Assembly (NCBI GenBank): GCA_012269805.1 | Contig: JAAXJP010000613.1 | Location: 1-8,325, forward strand | DNA length: 8,325 bases | Reading direction: 5' to 3' | Source: Rubrivirga sp. | GTDB lineage: Bacteria > Bacteroidota > Rhodothermia > Rhodothermales > Rubricoccaceae | Shown: one piece after another, positions 1 to 7,103 of the stretch | Layout: every line of letters begins with the position of its first letter | Numbering within the stretch: the first letter of the stretch is position 1 | Notes under the pieces: generated by a model | The model's database searches: none | Told to the model about the DNA's origin: nothing | What the model saw: the letters and a program-made list of their open reading frames with translations, nothing else | Translations under genes and position numbers: made by a program

Positions 1-82
1 CCCGCCCCCCGCCGCGGCCCCGCGAGGGCGGGGCGCCCCCGGCGGGGGGGGGGGCCGCCCGCCCGGCCCACCCCCGCCGCCG
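1..82. other. Extreme GC, low-complexity leader before murF
   Basis: Only two of these 82 bases are A or T (positions 25 and 70), and there is an 11-G run at 44-54. The murF reading frame stays open through this stretch to the window edge, giving a Gly/Pro/Arg-rich translation with no ATG, GTG or TTG start. It does not resemble the N-terminus of a MurF protein. It may be real low-complexity DNA, or poorly resolved sequence at a contig end. No promoter or ribosome binding site can be recognised in it. Confidence 0.6.
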
Positions 83-1387
83 ATGCCGTACTCGACCGAC
101 ACCCGCACCCTCCAGCCCGGCGACGTCTACGTCGCGATCCGTGGGGAGACCCACGACGGCCACCGGTTCGTGCCGCAGGCGGTCGACAAGGGCGCGGCCG
201 GCGTGATCGTCGAGGAGCCGATTCGGGTGCCGGACGGCGTCGAGCGCACCGTCGTCGAGAGCTCCATCGGCCACCTCACGACGCTCGCCTCGGCGCGCGT
301 GCGGGACCTCGGGTGCGACGTCGTCGCGATCACGGGCTCGGTCGGCAAGACGACGACGCGGACGGCCGTGGTGTCGGTGCTGGAGCAGGCGTTCACGGTC
401 AAGGGTTCGGAGGGCAACATGAACACGCCGCTCGGCCTTTCGCTGACGCTCCTCAACGCGGACCTGGCCCCGGAGACGGTCCTCGTGCTCGAGATGGGCG
501 CGCGGCTGGCGGGCGACATCCGCGAGCTCTGCGAGGCGTTCCCGCCGACGGTCGGCGTCGTGACGACCGTGCTCGGGGTCCACCTCGAGACGTTCGGGAG
601 CCTCGACGGGATCGAGCGCGAAAAGTCCGAGATCGTCCGCGCCCTCACGCCGGCGGGCACGGCCGTGCTCAACGGCGACAACGAGCGCTCGCGCCGGATG
701 GCCGACGTCACGGACGGGCGCGTCCTCCTGTTCGGCACGAGCGACGGCTGCGACGTGACGCCGGCCGACGTGACGGCCACGCTCCCGATCCTCGGCGACC
801 ACGCCGTCTACACCGCGATGGCCGCCACGGCCGTCGGCCGCGCGCTCGGGATGGAGCCTGGCGCCATCACGCGGGGTCTGGAGGCCGTAGAGCCCGAGAA
901 GGGCCGCCTCCGGAGGCTGGACGGGATCGAGGGGAGCACGCTCATCGACGACACCTACAACGCGTCGCCGGAGGCGACGATCTCGGCGCTCGACGTGCTG
1001 GCGGGCCTCGGCGGCGAGCGGACGACGGCGATCCTCGGCGACATGCTGGAGCTCGGCGCGGGCGAGGTCGACGAGCACGTCCGCGTCCTCCGCGCGGCGC
1101 TGGAGCGGTCCGACCGGGTCATCGCCGTCGGCGACATCATGCGCCGGGCCGTGGCCGCCCTCGACGACGCCGAGGCGGACCGGGTCGAGACGGCGGAGTC
1201 GTCGCGGGCAGTCGCGGGGGCCATCGAGGCCGGCGGGCCGTTCGAGTTCGGCCCCGGCGACGTCGTCCTCGTTAAGGGCTCGCAGGGCGCCCGCATGGAG
1301 CGCGTCTCGGCGGCGCTGCTGCACCCGGCCCTCGACCCGGCCGACGTGCTCCCGCGCCAGACCGAGCAGTGGAAAGCGATCGAGTAG
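83..1387 (+). CDS. murF: UDP-N-acetylmuramoyl-tripeptide--D-alanyl-D-alanine ligase (MurF), apparently short at the N-terminus
   Basis: MurF is the cytoplasmic ATP-dependent ligase that adds D-Ala-D-Ala to the UDP-MurNAc-tripeptide, the last soluble step of peptidoglycan precursor synthesis. Visible marks are the N-terminal TDTRTLQPGD segment (residues 5-14), the P-loop GSVGKTT (85-91), GNMNTPLG (111-118), LEMGAR (136-141), the EREKSEI segment (178-184) where Mur ligases carry the modified lysine, IDDTYNASPEA (288-298), GDMLELG (319-325) and the C-terminal VKGSQGARMERV (397-408). Length is 434 residues against about 450-480 in the family. The ATG at 83 is the only available start, yet it falls almost directly at the TDTRT motif, so the usual first 20-25 residues are missing. 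The central domain also looks about 25 residues short around residues 225-240, and the usual GxHN there reads GDHA. Family assignment is firm; whether the protein is intact is not. Confidence 0.9.
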   Translation: MPYSTDTRTLQPGDVYVAIRGETHDGHRFVPQAVDKGAAGVIVEEPIRVPDGVERTVVESSIGHLTTLASARVRDLGCDVVAITGSVGKTTTRTAVVSVLEQAFTVKGSEGNMNTPLGLSLTLLNADLAPETVLVLEMGARLAGDIRELCEAFPPTVGVVTTVLGVHLETFGSLDGIEREKSEIVRALTPAGTAVLNGDNERSRRMADVTDGRVLLFGTSDGCDVTPADVTATLPILGDHAVYTAMAATAVGRALGMEPGAITRGLEAVEPEKGRLRRLDGIEGSTLIDDTYNASPEATISALDVLAGLGGERTTAILGDMLELGAGEVDEHVRVLRAALERSDRVIAVGDIMRRAVAALDDAEADRVETAESSRAVAGAIEAGGPFEFGPGDVVLVKGSQGARMERVSAALLHPALDPADVLPRQTEQWKAIE

Positions 1388-1431
1388 GGGGGCGGTGGAA
1401 GGGGGCGGCGCGTGCCGAGCTCCGCCCCCCC
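1387..1431. terminator. Convergent GC hairpin, possible two-way terminator
   Basis: The gap between two convergent genes holds an inverted repeat. GGGGGCGG (1401-1408) pairs with CCGCCCCC (1422-1429) around a 13-base loop. A competing outer arm, GGGGGGCGG (1387-1395), can pair with CCGCCCCCC (1422-1430). No clear U-tract follows on either strand, so intrinsic termination is inferred from position and stem strength only. Confidence 0.45.
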
Positions 1432-1439
1432 AACCCTCC

Positions 1440-2210
1440 TCAGAGGCGCCCGAGCAGTGCCCGCGCGCGGAGCTCCCAGACCTTCCGCATGGCCTCGCGG
1501 ACGATGGCGCTCGACATCTTCGACTCGCCCTCGCTCCGCTCCGTGAACACGATCGGCACCTCGACGATCTTGAAGCCGGCCTTCCAAGCGCGGTAGTTCA
1601 TCTCGATCTGGAACGAGTACCCGTTCGACTTGACGCGGCCGAAGTCGATGGCCTCCAGGACCTCGCGGCGGAAGCACTTGAACCCGGCCGTCACGTCGCG
1701 GATGGGGAGGCGCGTGATGGCGCGCGTGTAGACCCCGGCGCCGTAGCTGAGGACGAGCCGCCCGAGCGGCCAGTTCAGCACGCGGAGCCCGTCGACGTAG
1801 CGGCTCCCGACCGCGACGTCGGCGCCGCGCCCGCCCGCCTCGGTGGGCTGGCAGGCCTGGACGAGGCGGGGCAGGTCGTCCGGATTGTGCGAGAAGTCGG
1901 CGTCCATCTCGCAGACGAACGCGAAGCCGGCGGCGAGGGCGTGGCGGAAGCCGTCGAGATAGGCCGTCCCGAGGCCGAGCTTGCCGGCCCGGCGGAGGAG
2001 CCCGACGCGCTCGGGGTGGCGCTGCCGGAGCCCGTCGACGAGGTCGCCGGTCCCGTCGGGCGAGCCGTCGTCGACGACCAGGATGCAGAGGTCGCCCTCG
2101 AGCGCGAGCACGGCCTCGACGATCGAGACGACGGTCCCCGACTCGTTGTAGGTCGGGACGACGACGACGGCGCCGCCGGGTGCGGGAGGGGAGAGGAAGA
2201 CGTCGGGCAC
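1440..2210 (-). CDS. Family-2 glycosyltransferase, polyprenol/dolichyl-phosphate mannose synthase-like
   Basis: This 256-residue protein resembles the DPM1/polyprenol monophosphomannose synthase branch of GT2, enzymes that move a sugar from a nucleotide sugar to a polyprenyl phosphate at the inner face of the membrane. Motifs in order: VVPTYNES (17-24), VVDDGSPDGT (45-54), the DxD-type EMDADFSHNP (101-110), GSRYVDG (135-141), RDVTAGFKCFRREVL (171-185), GYSFQIEM (197-204) and ERSEGESKMS (224-233). There is no C-terminal membrane segment, so it is the short soluble type. I chose GTG at 2210: the frame is open further upstream, but that extension overlaps pdhA, is low complexity and lies outside the GT2 fold, and no other ATG/GTG/TTG occurs between it and the pdhA region. 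It converges on murF and diverges from pdhA. The actual sugar and lipid are not determined; mannose and undecaprenyl phosphate are family-based guesses. Confidence 0.85.
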   Translation of the reverse strand: MPDVFLSPPAPGGAVVVVPTYNESGTVVSIVEAVLALEGDLCILVVDDGSPDGTGDLVDGLRQRHPERVGLLRRAGKLGLGTAYLDGFRHALAAGFAFVCEMDADFSHNPDDLPRLVQACQPTEAGGRGADVAVGSRYVDGLRVLNWPLGRLVLSYGAGVYTRAITRLPIRDVTAGFKCFRREVLEAIDFGRVKSNGYSFQIEMNYRAWKAGFKIVEVPIVFTERSEGESKMSSAIVREAMRKVWELRARALLGRL

Positions 2211-2391
2211 GGGGAAAGGATAGGACGTGCGCGGGCCGCTCGGGGCGGGCGTTCCGTTGAGAGACGGCGGAGAGGGCGCCGTCCGTACGCCCGACGTGCG
2301 CCCGGGGCCGCTCCGGCGGTAGCTTTTCCCCGCGGCGGATCCCTCGTGCCCGCTGCCGGTTCGTCCTCGCCCCTCCGTCCGACTCCCTCCC
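2211..2391. promoter_or_regulatory. Divergent intergenic region between glycosyltransferase and pdhA
   Basis: These 181 bases must carry the start signals for two divergent transcripts. Toward pdhA, TAGCTTTT at 2320-2327 partly matches the Bacteroidota -7 element TAnnTTTG, and would give a leader of roughly 55-60 bases. No convincing -33 TTG sits at the usual distance. Toward the glycosyltransferase, the reverse strand of 2215-2222 reads TATCCTTT just before the GTG, an imperfect match that would imply almost no leader. No Shine-Dalgarno sequence is seen before either start. Confidence 0.35.
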
Positions 2392-3519
2392 ATGGCTGGC
2401 ACGTCCACCAAGAAAAAGGCCCCCGCGCGGAAGCGGGCCGGTTCCAAGGCCAACGGCACGGCCGCGTTCACGCCCGACGTCCCCGACGTCCAGATCTTCC
2501 GCCAGTCGGGCCATACGCACGAGTCGCTGGGGCTCTCGCCCGAGACGGTCCTCGACATGTACCGCAACATGCTGCTGCAGCGCCGCTTCGAGGAGCGGGC
2601 CGCGCAGATGTACGGGCGCCAGAAGATCGCCGGCTTCCTCCACCTCTACATCGGGCAGGAGGCCGTCTCGACCGGCGCCGTCTGGGCCATCCGCGACACG
2701 GACCCCATCATCACGGCCTACCGCGACCACGGGCTCGCGCTCGCGCGCGGCATGGGCGCCAACGAGGGGATGGCCGAGCTGTTCGGCAAGATCGACGGGT
2801 GCAGCCGCGGCAAGGGCGGATCGATGCACTTCTTCGACGTCGAGAAGCACTTCTACGGTGGCCACGGGATCGTCGGCGGGCAGATCCCGGTGGGCGTCGG
2901 GATGGGCTTCGCGTCGAAGTACAAGGAGGACGGTGGCTGCTCGCTCACGTTCTTCGGCGACGGGGCCATCAACCAGGGCGCGTTCCACGAGGCGGCCAAC
3001 CTCGCGGCGCTCTACGACGTCCCGGCGCTCATCATCGTCGAGAACAACGCGTACGCGATGGGCACCTCCGTCGAGCGCTCGCGCGGCGACGCCCAGCTCT
3101 ACAAGCAGGGCTACCCGTACGGCATGAAGACGGCCGTGATCGACGGGATGGACCTGTTCGAGGTCTACGGCGCCTTCAAGCAGATCGCCGACGACGCCCG
3201 CGGCGAGGCCGACGGCCAGACGAAGCCGTACTTCGTCGAGGTCCAGACGTACCGCTACCGCGGCCACTCCATGTCCGACCCCCAGAAGTACCGGACGAAG
3301 GAGGAGATGGAGGCCAAGAAGAACGAGGACCCCATCGTCCGGACCCGGCTCTACGTGCTCGAGAACGACCTCGCCACCGACGAGCAGCTCGACCAGATCG
3401 ACGAGGACGTCAAGGCCGAGGTCATGGCCTCGGTCGAGTTCGCCGAGCAGTCGCCGCTCCCCGACATCTCGACGATGTACGAGGACGTGTTCGTCGGCGA
3501 CGTGCCCCGCGTCCAGTAA
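2392..3519 (+). CDS. pdhA: Pyruvate dehydrogenase E1 component, alpha subunit
   Basis: The alpha subunit of the heterotetrameric E1, which uses thiamine diphosphate to decarboxylate pyruvate and, with the beta subunit, passes the acetyl group to the lipoyl arm of E2. The 375 residues match family length. Seen in order: a Lys/Arg/Ala-rich, probably disordered tail (1-22), the core start MYRNMLLQRRFEERA (56-70), YRDHG (110-114), KGGSMHFF (141-148), and the thiamine diphosphate/Mg motif from GDG (189-191) to ENN (217-219). The RGHSMSDP loop (290-297) is typical of pyruvate-type E1 alpha and not of branched-chain E1 alpha, supporting pyruvate as substrate. ATG at 2392 gives MAGTS with no Shine-Dalgarno ahead of it. 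It is the first gene of the pdhA-pdhB-E2 operon, 65 bases before pdhB. Confidence 0.96.
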   Translation: MAGTSTKKKAPARKRAGSKANGTAAFTPDVPDVQIFRQSGHTHESLGLSPETVLDMYRNMLLQRRFEERAAQMYGRQKIAGFLHLYIGQEAVSTGAVWAIRDTDPIITAYRDHGLALARGMGANEGMAELFGKIDGCSRGKGGSMHFFDVEKHFYGGHGIVGGQIPVGVGMGFASKYKEDGGCSLTFFGDGAINQGAFHEAANLAALYDVPALIIVENNAYAMGTSVERSRGDAQLYKQGYPYGMKTAVIDGMDLFEVYGAFKQIADDARGEADGQTKPYFVEVQTYRYRGHSMSDPQKYRTKEEMEAKKNEDPIVRTRLYVLENDLATDEQLDQIDEDVKAEVMASVEFAEQSPLPDISTMYEDVFVGDVPRVQ

Positions 3520-3537
3520 CCGCTTCCCGACCGCCCC

Positions 3538-3562
3538 GCCTCGGCCCCCTGGCGCCCGAGGC
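3538..3562 (+). repeat. Hairpin in the pdhA-pdhB gap
   Basis: GCCTCGG (3538-3544) and CCGAGGC (3556-3562) form a perfect 7-base-pair stem with an 11-base loop, inside the 65-base spacer. No T-run follows, so it is unlikely to be a full terminator. It may stabilise or mark a processing point in the mRNA between the two E1 subunits. Confidence 0.5.
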
Positions 3563-3584
3563 CGACGACCCCAAAGATCCTAGA

Positions 3585-4565
3585 ATGGCAGAGCTGCAAT
3601 TCCGCGAGGCCCTCCGTGCCGCGATGACGGAGGAGATGGAGCGCGACGAGAACGTCTACCTCATCGGCGAGGAGGTCGCCGAGTACGACGGGGCCTACAA
3701 GGTGTCCCAGGGCATGCTCGACCAGTTCGGGCCCAAGCGGATCATCGACACGCCGATCTCGGAGTCGGGCTTCGCCGGCCTCAGCATCGGCGCGGCCATG
3801 ATGGGGCTCCGGCCGATCGTCGAGTTCATGACGTGGAACTTCACGTTCGTGGCCTTCGACCAGATCGTGTCGAACGCCGCGAAGGTCCGCTACATGTCGG
3901 GCGGGCAGGCGTCCATCCCGATCGTGTTCCGCGGCGGCAACGGCGCGGCCGGCCAGCTCGGCGCGACGCACTCGAACTCCGTCGAGGCGCTGTACTCGAA
4001 CGTCCCGGGCCTCAAGATCATCGCGCCGTCGAACCCCGACGACGCCAAGGGCCTCCTCAAGAGCGCCATCCGCGACGACAATCCGGTGTTGTTCCTCGAG
4101 TCGGAACTGATGTTCGGCCTGCGCGGCGAGGTCTCCGAGGCCGAGGACTACACGATCCCGATCGGCGAGGCCCGGGTCGCGCGCGAGGGCGACGACGTGA
4201 CGATCGTGGCCCACTCTAAGAGCTACTGGTTGGCCATGGAGGCCGCCGACGAGCTCGCCAAGCAGGGCGTCGAGGCGACCGTCATCGACCCGCGCACGAT
4301 CCGCCCGTACCCCATCGACGCGGTCATCGAGTCGGTCAAGACGACGAACCGGCTCGTGATCGTCGACGAGAGCCAGCCGTTCGGGGGGATCGCCTCCGAG
4401 GTCGGCTTCCAGATCCAGCGCGAATGCTTCGACTACCTCGACGCGCCCGTCGAGCGGGTCACGGCCGAGGACGTCCCGGCGCCGTACGCCAAGAACCTCA
4501 TCGAGGCCTGGATGCCCTCGGTCGACGAGACCATCGCGGCGGTCAAGAAGACGCTCTACATGTAA
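3585..4565 (+). CDS. pdhB: Pyruvate dehydrogenase E1 component, beta subunit
   Basis: The beta partner of E1 alpha, completing the thiamine diphosphate site and contacting E2. The 326 residues match the usual 325-330. Recognisable stretches are IGEEVAEYDGAYKVSQGM (27-44), DTPISESGFAG (55-65) with the catalytic Glu60 that activates the cofactor, EFMTWNF (80-86), GATHSNSVEALY (126-137) with the conserved His129, PGLKIIAPSNP (141-151), the C-terminal transketolase domain start IDPRTIRP (234-241), and DESQPFGGIASEV (261-273). The frame is open far upstream because of high GC, but the protein begins at ATG 3585, after the pdhA stop, where homology to the family starts. No Shine-Dalgarno is clear (AAAGAT is the only purine patch). 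It follows pdhA by 65 bases and precedes the E2 gene by 98. Confidence 0.96.
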   Translation: MAELQFREALRAAMTEEMERDENVYLIGEEVAEYDGAYKVSQGMLDQFGPKRIIDTPISESGFAGLSIGAAMMGLRPIVEFMTWNFTFVAFDQIVSNAAKVRYMSGGQASIPIVFRGGNGAAGQLGATHSNSVEALYSNVPGLKIIAPSNPDDAKGLLKSAIRDDNPVLFLESELMFGLRGEVSEAEDYTIPIGEARVAREGDDVTIVAHSKSYWLAMEAADELAKQGVEATVIDPRTIRPYPIDAVIESVKTTNRLVIVDESQPFGGIASEVGFQIQRECFDYLDAPVERVTAEDVPAPYAKNLIEAWMPSVDETIAAVKKTLYM

Positions 4566-4569
4566 GGGC

Positions 4570-4656
4570 ACTGGGGAATCGGGAAACGGGAACGGGGGAT
4601 CCGGTTCCGTCCCGCCCCGCTGCCGATCTGCCATTTCCCATTTCCCATACCCCAGT
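4570..4656 (+). repeat. Inverted 7-base iterated repeat (heptad hairpin) between pdhB and E2
   Basis: The left half reads as consecutive 7-base units GGGAATC, GGGAAAC, GGGAACG, GGGGATC. The right half reads CCATTTC, CCATTTC, CCATACC, CCAGTTC. The halves are complementary: ACTGGGG (4570-4576) pairs with CCCCAGT (4650-4656), GGGAAA (4581-4586) with TTTCCC (4641-4646), and GGGAA (4588-4592) with TTCCC (4635-4639). The result is a long, imperfect stem with a GC-rich loop, filling most of the 98-base gap. It resembles the heptamer-iterated intergenic repeats known from cyanobacteria and Xanthomonas. A role in mRNA stability, processing or subunit ratio is inference. Confidence 0.75.
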
Positions 4657-4663
4657 TCCCACG

Positions 4664-6058
4664 ATGGCAATCGCAGTCGAAATGCCCAAGATGAGCGACA
4701 CGATGGAGGAGGGCGTCCTCGTCGCGTGGCTCGCTGAAGAGGGCGCGTCGGTGTCGGCCGGCGACGTGATCGCGCAGGTCGAGACCGACAAGGCCACGAT
4801 GGACCTCGAGGTCTACGACGACGGCGTCCTCCTCAAGCGCGTCGTCGGCGAGGGCGACTCGGTCCCCATCGGCGCGCTCATCGCCGTGCTCGGCAAGGAG
4901 GGCGAGAGCCCGGACGACATCCTCTCGAAGTACTCGGGCGACGGCGCGAGCGGCTCCTCTAGCGACGCCGAGGTCCAGCCCGCCGCCCCGGCGACGCAGG
5001 AGACCGAGCCGGCGCCGGCCGGGACCGAGGGCAAGGCCGGCACGGCCGACGCCGTCGACACGCCCGCCCCGAGTGTCCAGCCCGTCGGCGGCGACGGGGC
5101 CTCCCAGGAGGCCGCCCCTTCCGCCTCGGGCGCCGAGGCGGGTCGGGTCAAGGCGTCGCCGCTCGCGCGGCGGATGGCCGAGGAGGCCGGCCTCGACCTC
5201 GGCCAGATCCAGGGCTCCGGTCCCGACGGCCGGGGCGTCAAGCGCGACGTCGAGGGTGCGATGGAGGCGGGCGCGCCGGCCCAGGCCCCGGCCGCGGCCC
5301 CCGCGCCGGTTCCGTCCCCGTCCCAGAAGGCCCCCCAGCCGGCCGCCTCGCCGGTCGAGGCCGGCGGCCAGGACGTCCGCATCACGCAGATGCGCAAGAC
5401 GATCGCCAAGCGCCTCGCCCAGAGCAAGTTCACGGCCCCGCACTTCTACCTCACCGTCGACGTCGACATGCGGGCGGCCATCGCCTTCCGGTCTGACATC
5501 AACGCGCTGACGGAGAAGCAGGGGCTCGCGAAGGTCTCCTACAACGACCTCATCACGAAGGCGTGCGCGGCGGCCCTCCGCCGGCACCCGATGGTCAACG
5601 CGAGCTACCTGGAGGACGAGAACGTCATCCGGAAGCACGACGCGGCGCACGTCGCGATCGCGGTCGCCATGGACGAGGGCCTCATCACGCCCGTCATCCG
5701 CGACGCCGACCGGAAGGGGCTCGCCCAGATCGCCGCGGAGACGCGCGAGCTGGCCGGCCGCGCCCGCGACGGCAAGCTCGACCCGAGCGAGTACGCCGGC
5801 TCGACGTTCACCACGTCGAACCTCGGCATGTTCGGGATCGCCGAGTTCACGGCCATCATCAACCCGCCGAACGCCTGCATCCTCGCCATCGGCGCGATCC
5901 GCGACGTGCCGGTCGTCGACGGCGACGCCGTGGTCCCGGGCAAGCAGATGACGCTGACGCTCTCGTGCGACCACCGCGTGGTCGACGGCGCGACCGGGGC
6001 CCAGTTCCTCGGCGACGTCCAGGCGATGCTCGAGACGCCGTCGCTGATGCTCGTCTAG
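4664..6058 (+). CDS. pdhC: Pyruvate dehydrogenase E2, dihydrolipoyllysine-residue acetyltransferase
   Basis: E2 forms the core of the complex and moves the acetyl group from its lipoyl arm to coenzyme A. The 464-residue protein has the standard order. One lipoyl domain spans about 1-78, with the lipoylated lysine at 43 in ETDKATM. An Ala/Pro/Glu-rich flexible linker (about 82-160) follows. The peripheral-subunit-binding domain spans about 162-200 (KASPLARRMAEEAGLDL, then GSGPDGRGVKRDV) and docks E1 or E3. A second Ala/Pro linker (201-235) leads to the catalytic domain (about 237-464) with TFTTSNLGMFG (381-391) and the active site DHRVVDG (436-442), His437 and Asp441. ATG 4664 is chosen because the lipoyl fold begins there; the upstream open frame lies in pdhB and the repeat. 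There is no visible Shine-Dalgarno. E3 is not encoded nearby. An E2 for another 2-oxoacid is possible in principle, but the E1 partner argues for pyruvate. Confidence 0.95.
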   Translation: MAIAVEMPKMSDTMEEGVLVAWLAEEGASVSAGDVIAQVETDKATMDLEVYDDGVLLKRVVGEGDSVPIGALIAVLGKEGESPDDILSKYSGDGASGSSSDAEVQPAAPATQETEPAPAGTEGKAGTADAVDTPAPSVQPVGGDGASQEAAPSASGAEAGRVKASPLARRMAEEAGLDLGQIQGSGPDGRGVKRDVEGAMEAGAPAQAPAAAPAPVPSPSQKAPQPAASPVEAGGQDVRITQMRKTIAKRLAQSKFTAPHFYLTVDVDMRAAIAFRSDINALTEKQGLAKVSYNDLITKACAAALRRHPMVNASYLEDENVIRKHDAAHVAIAVAMDEGLITPVIRDADRKGLAQIAAETRELAGRARDGKLDPSEYAGSTFTTSNLGMFGIAEFTAIINPPNACILAIGAIRDVPVVDGDAVVPGKQMTLTLSCDHRVVDGATGAQFLGDVQAMLETPSLMLV

Positions 6059-6103
6059 GCGAGCGCGTGAACGAGTCCGGGGGGAGCGAGTACGGTCCTG
6101 ACC

Positions 6104-6958
6104 ATGGAACCGACTGCTCCCCCGCCGCACCTGACGCTCGCCCACCTGTCCGACGTCCACTTCGGGCGGATCTCCGACGAGCGGGTCGTCGGGGCCCTCG
6201 TCGACGAGGTCAACGACGCCGACCTCGACCTCGTCGTCGTGTCGGGCGACCTCACGCAGCGGGCGCGTAGGAACGAGTTCAAGGCCGCGCGCGCGATGCT
6301 CGATGCGTTCGGGCCGCCCGTGATCGTGGTCCCGGGCAACCACGACGTGCGGGCGTGGTGGCACAACCCGTTCGACCGGCTATGGCGCTCGTCGAAGCGG
6401 TACCGCAAGTACATCTCCGAGGACGTGACGCCCCAGTTCGCCGCCGACGGCCTCGCGGCGTTCGGGCTCAACTCGGCCCACGGCTGGACGATCAAGGGGG
6501 GGCGCATCCGTCCCGAGCACGTCGACGAGATGGAAGCGTTCTTTGGTCGCCAGCCCGACGACGCGTTCCGCGTGCTGACGGTCCACCACCACCTGCTGCT
6601 CCTCGACGGGCTGGGAAACCACGATATCTCGCGCGGCGCCCGCCTCGCGCTCGAGGCGGCGCAGAGCGCCCGGGTCGATCTCGTCCTGTGCGGCCACCTC
6701 CACACGAGCCACGTCGCGCCCGTCGAGCTTGCGCCGGCCGGGGACGCCGGCCGGGGGCACCGCCTCGTGATCGCGAGCGCGGGCACGGCCACCTCGAACC
6801 GGGGCCGCGGCACGGACCGCGGCGTCAACTTCTACAACTGGATCGAGATCGGGGCGGACCAGTTCTCCGTCTGCGAGCGCCAGTTCGACCCCGACACGGG
6901 TCGGTTCGAGACGGAGCGGACGACGACTTTTGACCGGGACACGACCGGGAGGGGCTAA
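6104..6958 (+). CDS. Calcineurin-like metallophosphoesterase (CpdA-like)
   Basis: A 284-residue two-metal phosphoesterase with all the usual metal-binding blocks: SDVHFG (16-21, Asp17 and His19), SGDLTQR (47-53, Asp49), PGNHD (77-81, Asn79 and His80), VHHH (160-163) and GHLH (197-200). The overall arrangement and length resemble the class III cyclic-nucleotide phosphodiesterase (CpdA/Icc) group, but this family also cleaves other phosphodiesters, so the substrate is unknown. There is no signal peptide or membrane segment, indicating a cytoplasmic protein. It starts 45 bases after the E2 stop on the same strand; a G-rich patch at about 6079-6086 lies too far from the ATG to be a good ribosome binding site. 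It could be read through from the pdh operon, but the biochemical link is unproven. Confidence 0.88.
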   Translation: MEPTAPPPHLTLAHLSDVHFGRISDERVVGALVDEVNDADLDLVVVSGDLTQRARRNEFKAARAMLDAFGPPVIVVPGNHDVRAWWHNPFDRLWRSSKRYRKYISEDVTPQFAADGLAAFGLNSAHGWTIKGGRIRPEHVDEMEAFFGRQPDDAFRVLTVHHHLLLLDGLGNHDISRGARLALEAAQSARVDLVLCGHLHTSHVAPVELAPAGDAGRGHRLVIASAGTATSNRGRGTDRGVNFYNWIEIGADQFSVCERQFDPDTGRFETERTTTFDRDTTGRG

Positions 6959-7103
6959 CTACGGGCTCCTGGGGGGGGCGCAATCGGCACGGCTCGACCA
7001 TGACCGGGGGCCTACGTCCTGAGGTCACGGACGGCGGGACCGCCGGGTTCGAGCGTCCGATCAACCGCTCGGCCGTGCTCCGCACTTGGCCCGCGTCGCG
7101 GCC

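Noticed and set aside
2211..2570. Upstream extension of the glycosyltransferase frame to an ATG at 2570
   Set aside because: It would overlap the divergent pdhA gene by about 180 bases and add 120 low-complexity residues outside the GT2 domain.
955..3267. 770-codon open frame on the minus strand
   Set aside because: It lies antisense to murF and pdhA and across the glycosyltransferase in another frame, with repetitive Asp/Val/Arg/Leu composition and no family motif.
1395..3584. Very long open frame running upstream of pdhB, overlapping the glycosyltransferase and pdhA
   Set aside because: Its translation is Arg/Ala/Pro/Gly-rich low complexity and out of frame with well-recognised genes. High third-position GC removes stop codons from shadow frames; only the part from 3585 is a real protein.
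4556..6364. 602-codon minus-strand frame antisense to the E2 gene
   Set aside because: It is a GC-driven shadow of the E2 gene, rich in Arg, Asp, Gly and Val, with no recognisable domain.
7046..7062. GGTTCGAGC resembling a tRNA T-arm
   Set aside because: The flanking bases do not form the 5-pair T stem and no matching acceptor, D or anticodon arms are found around it.
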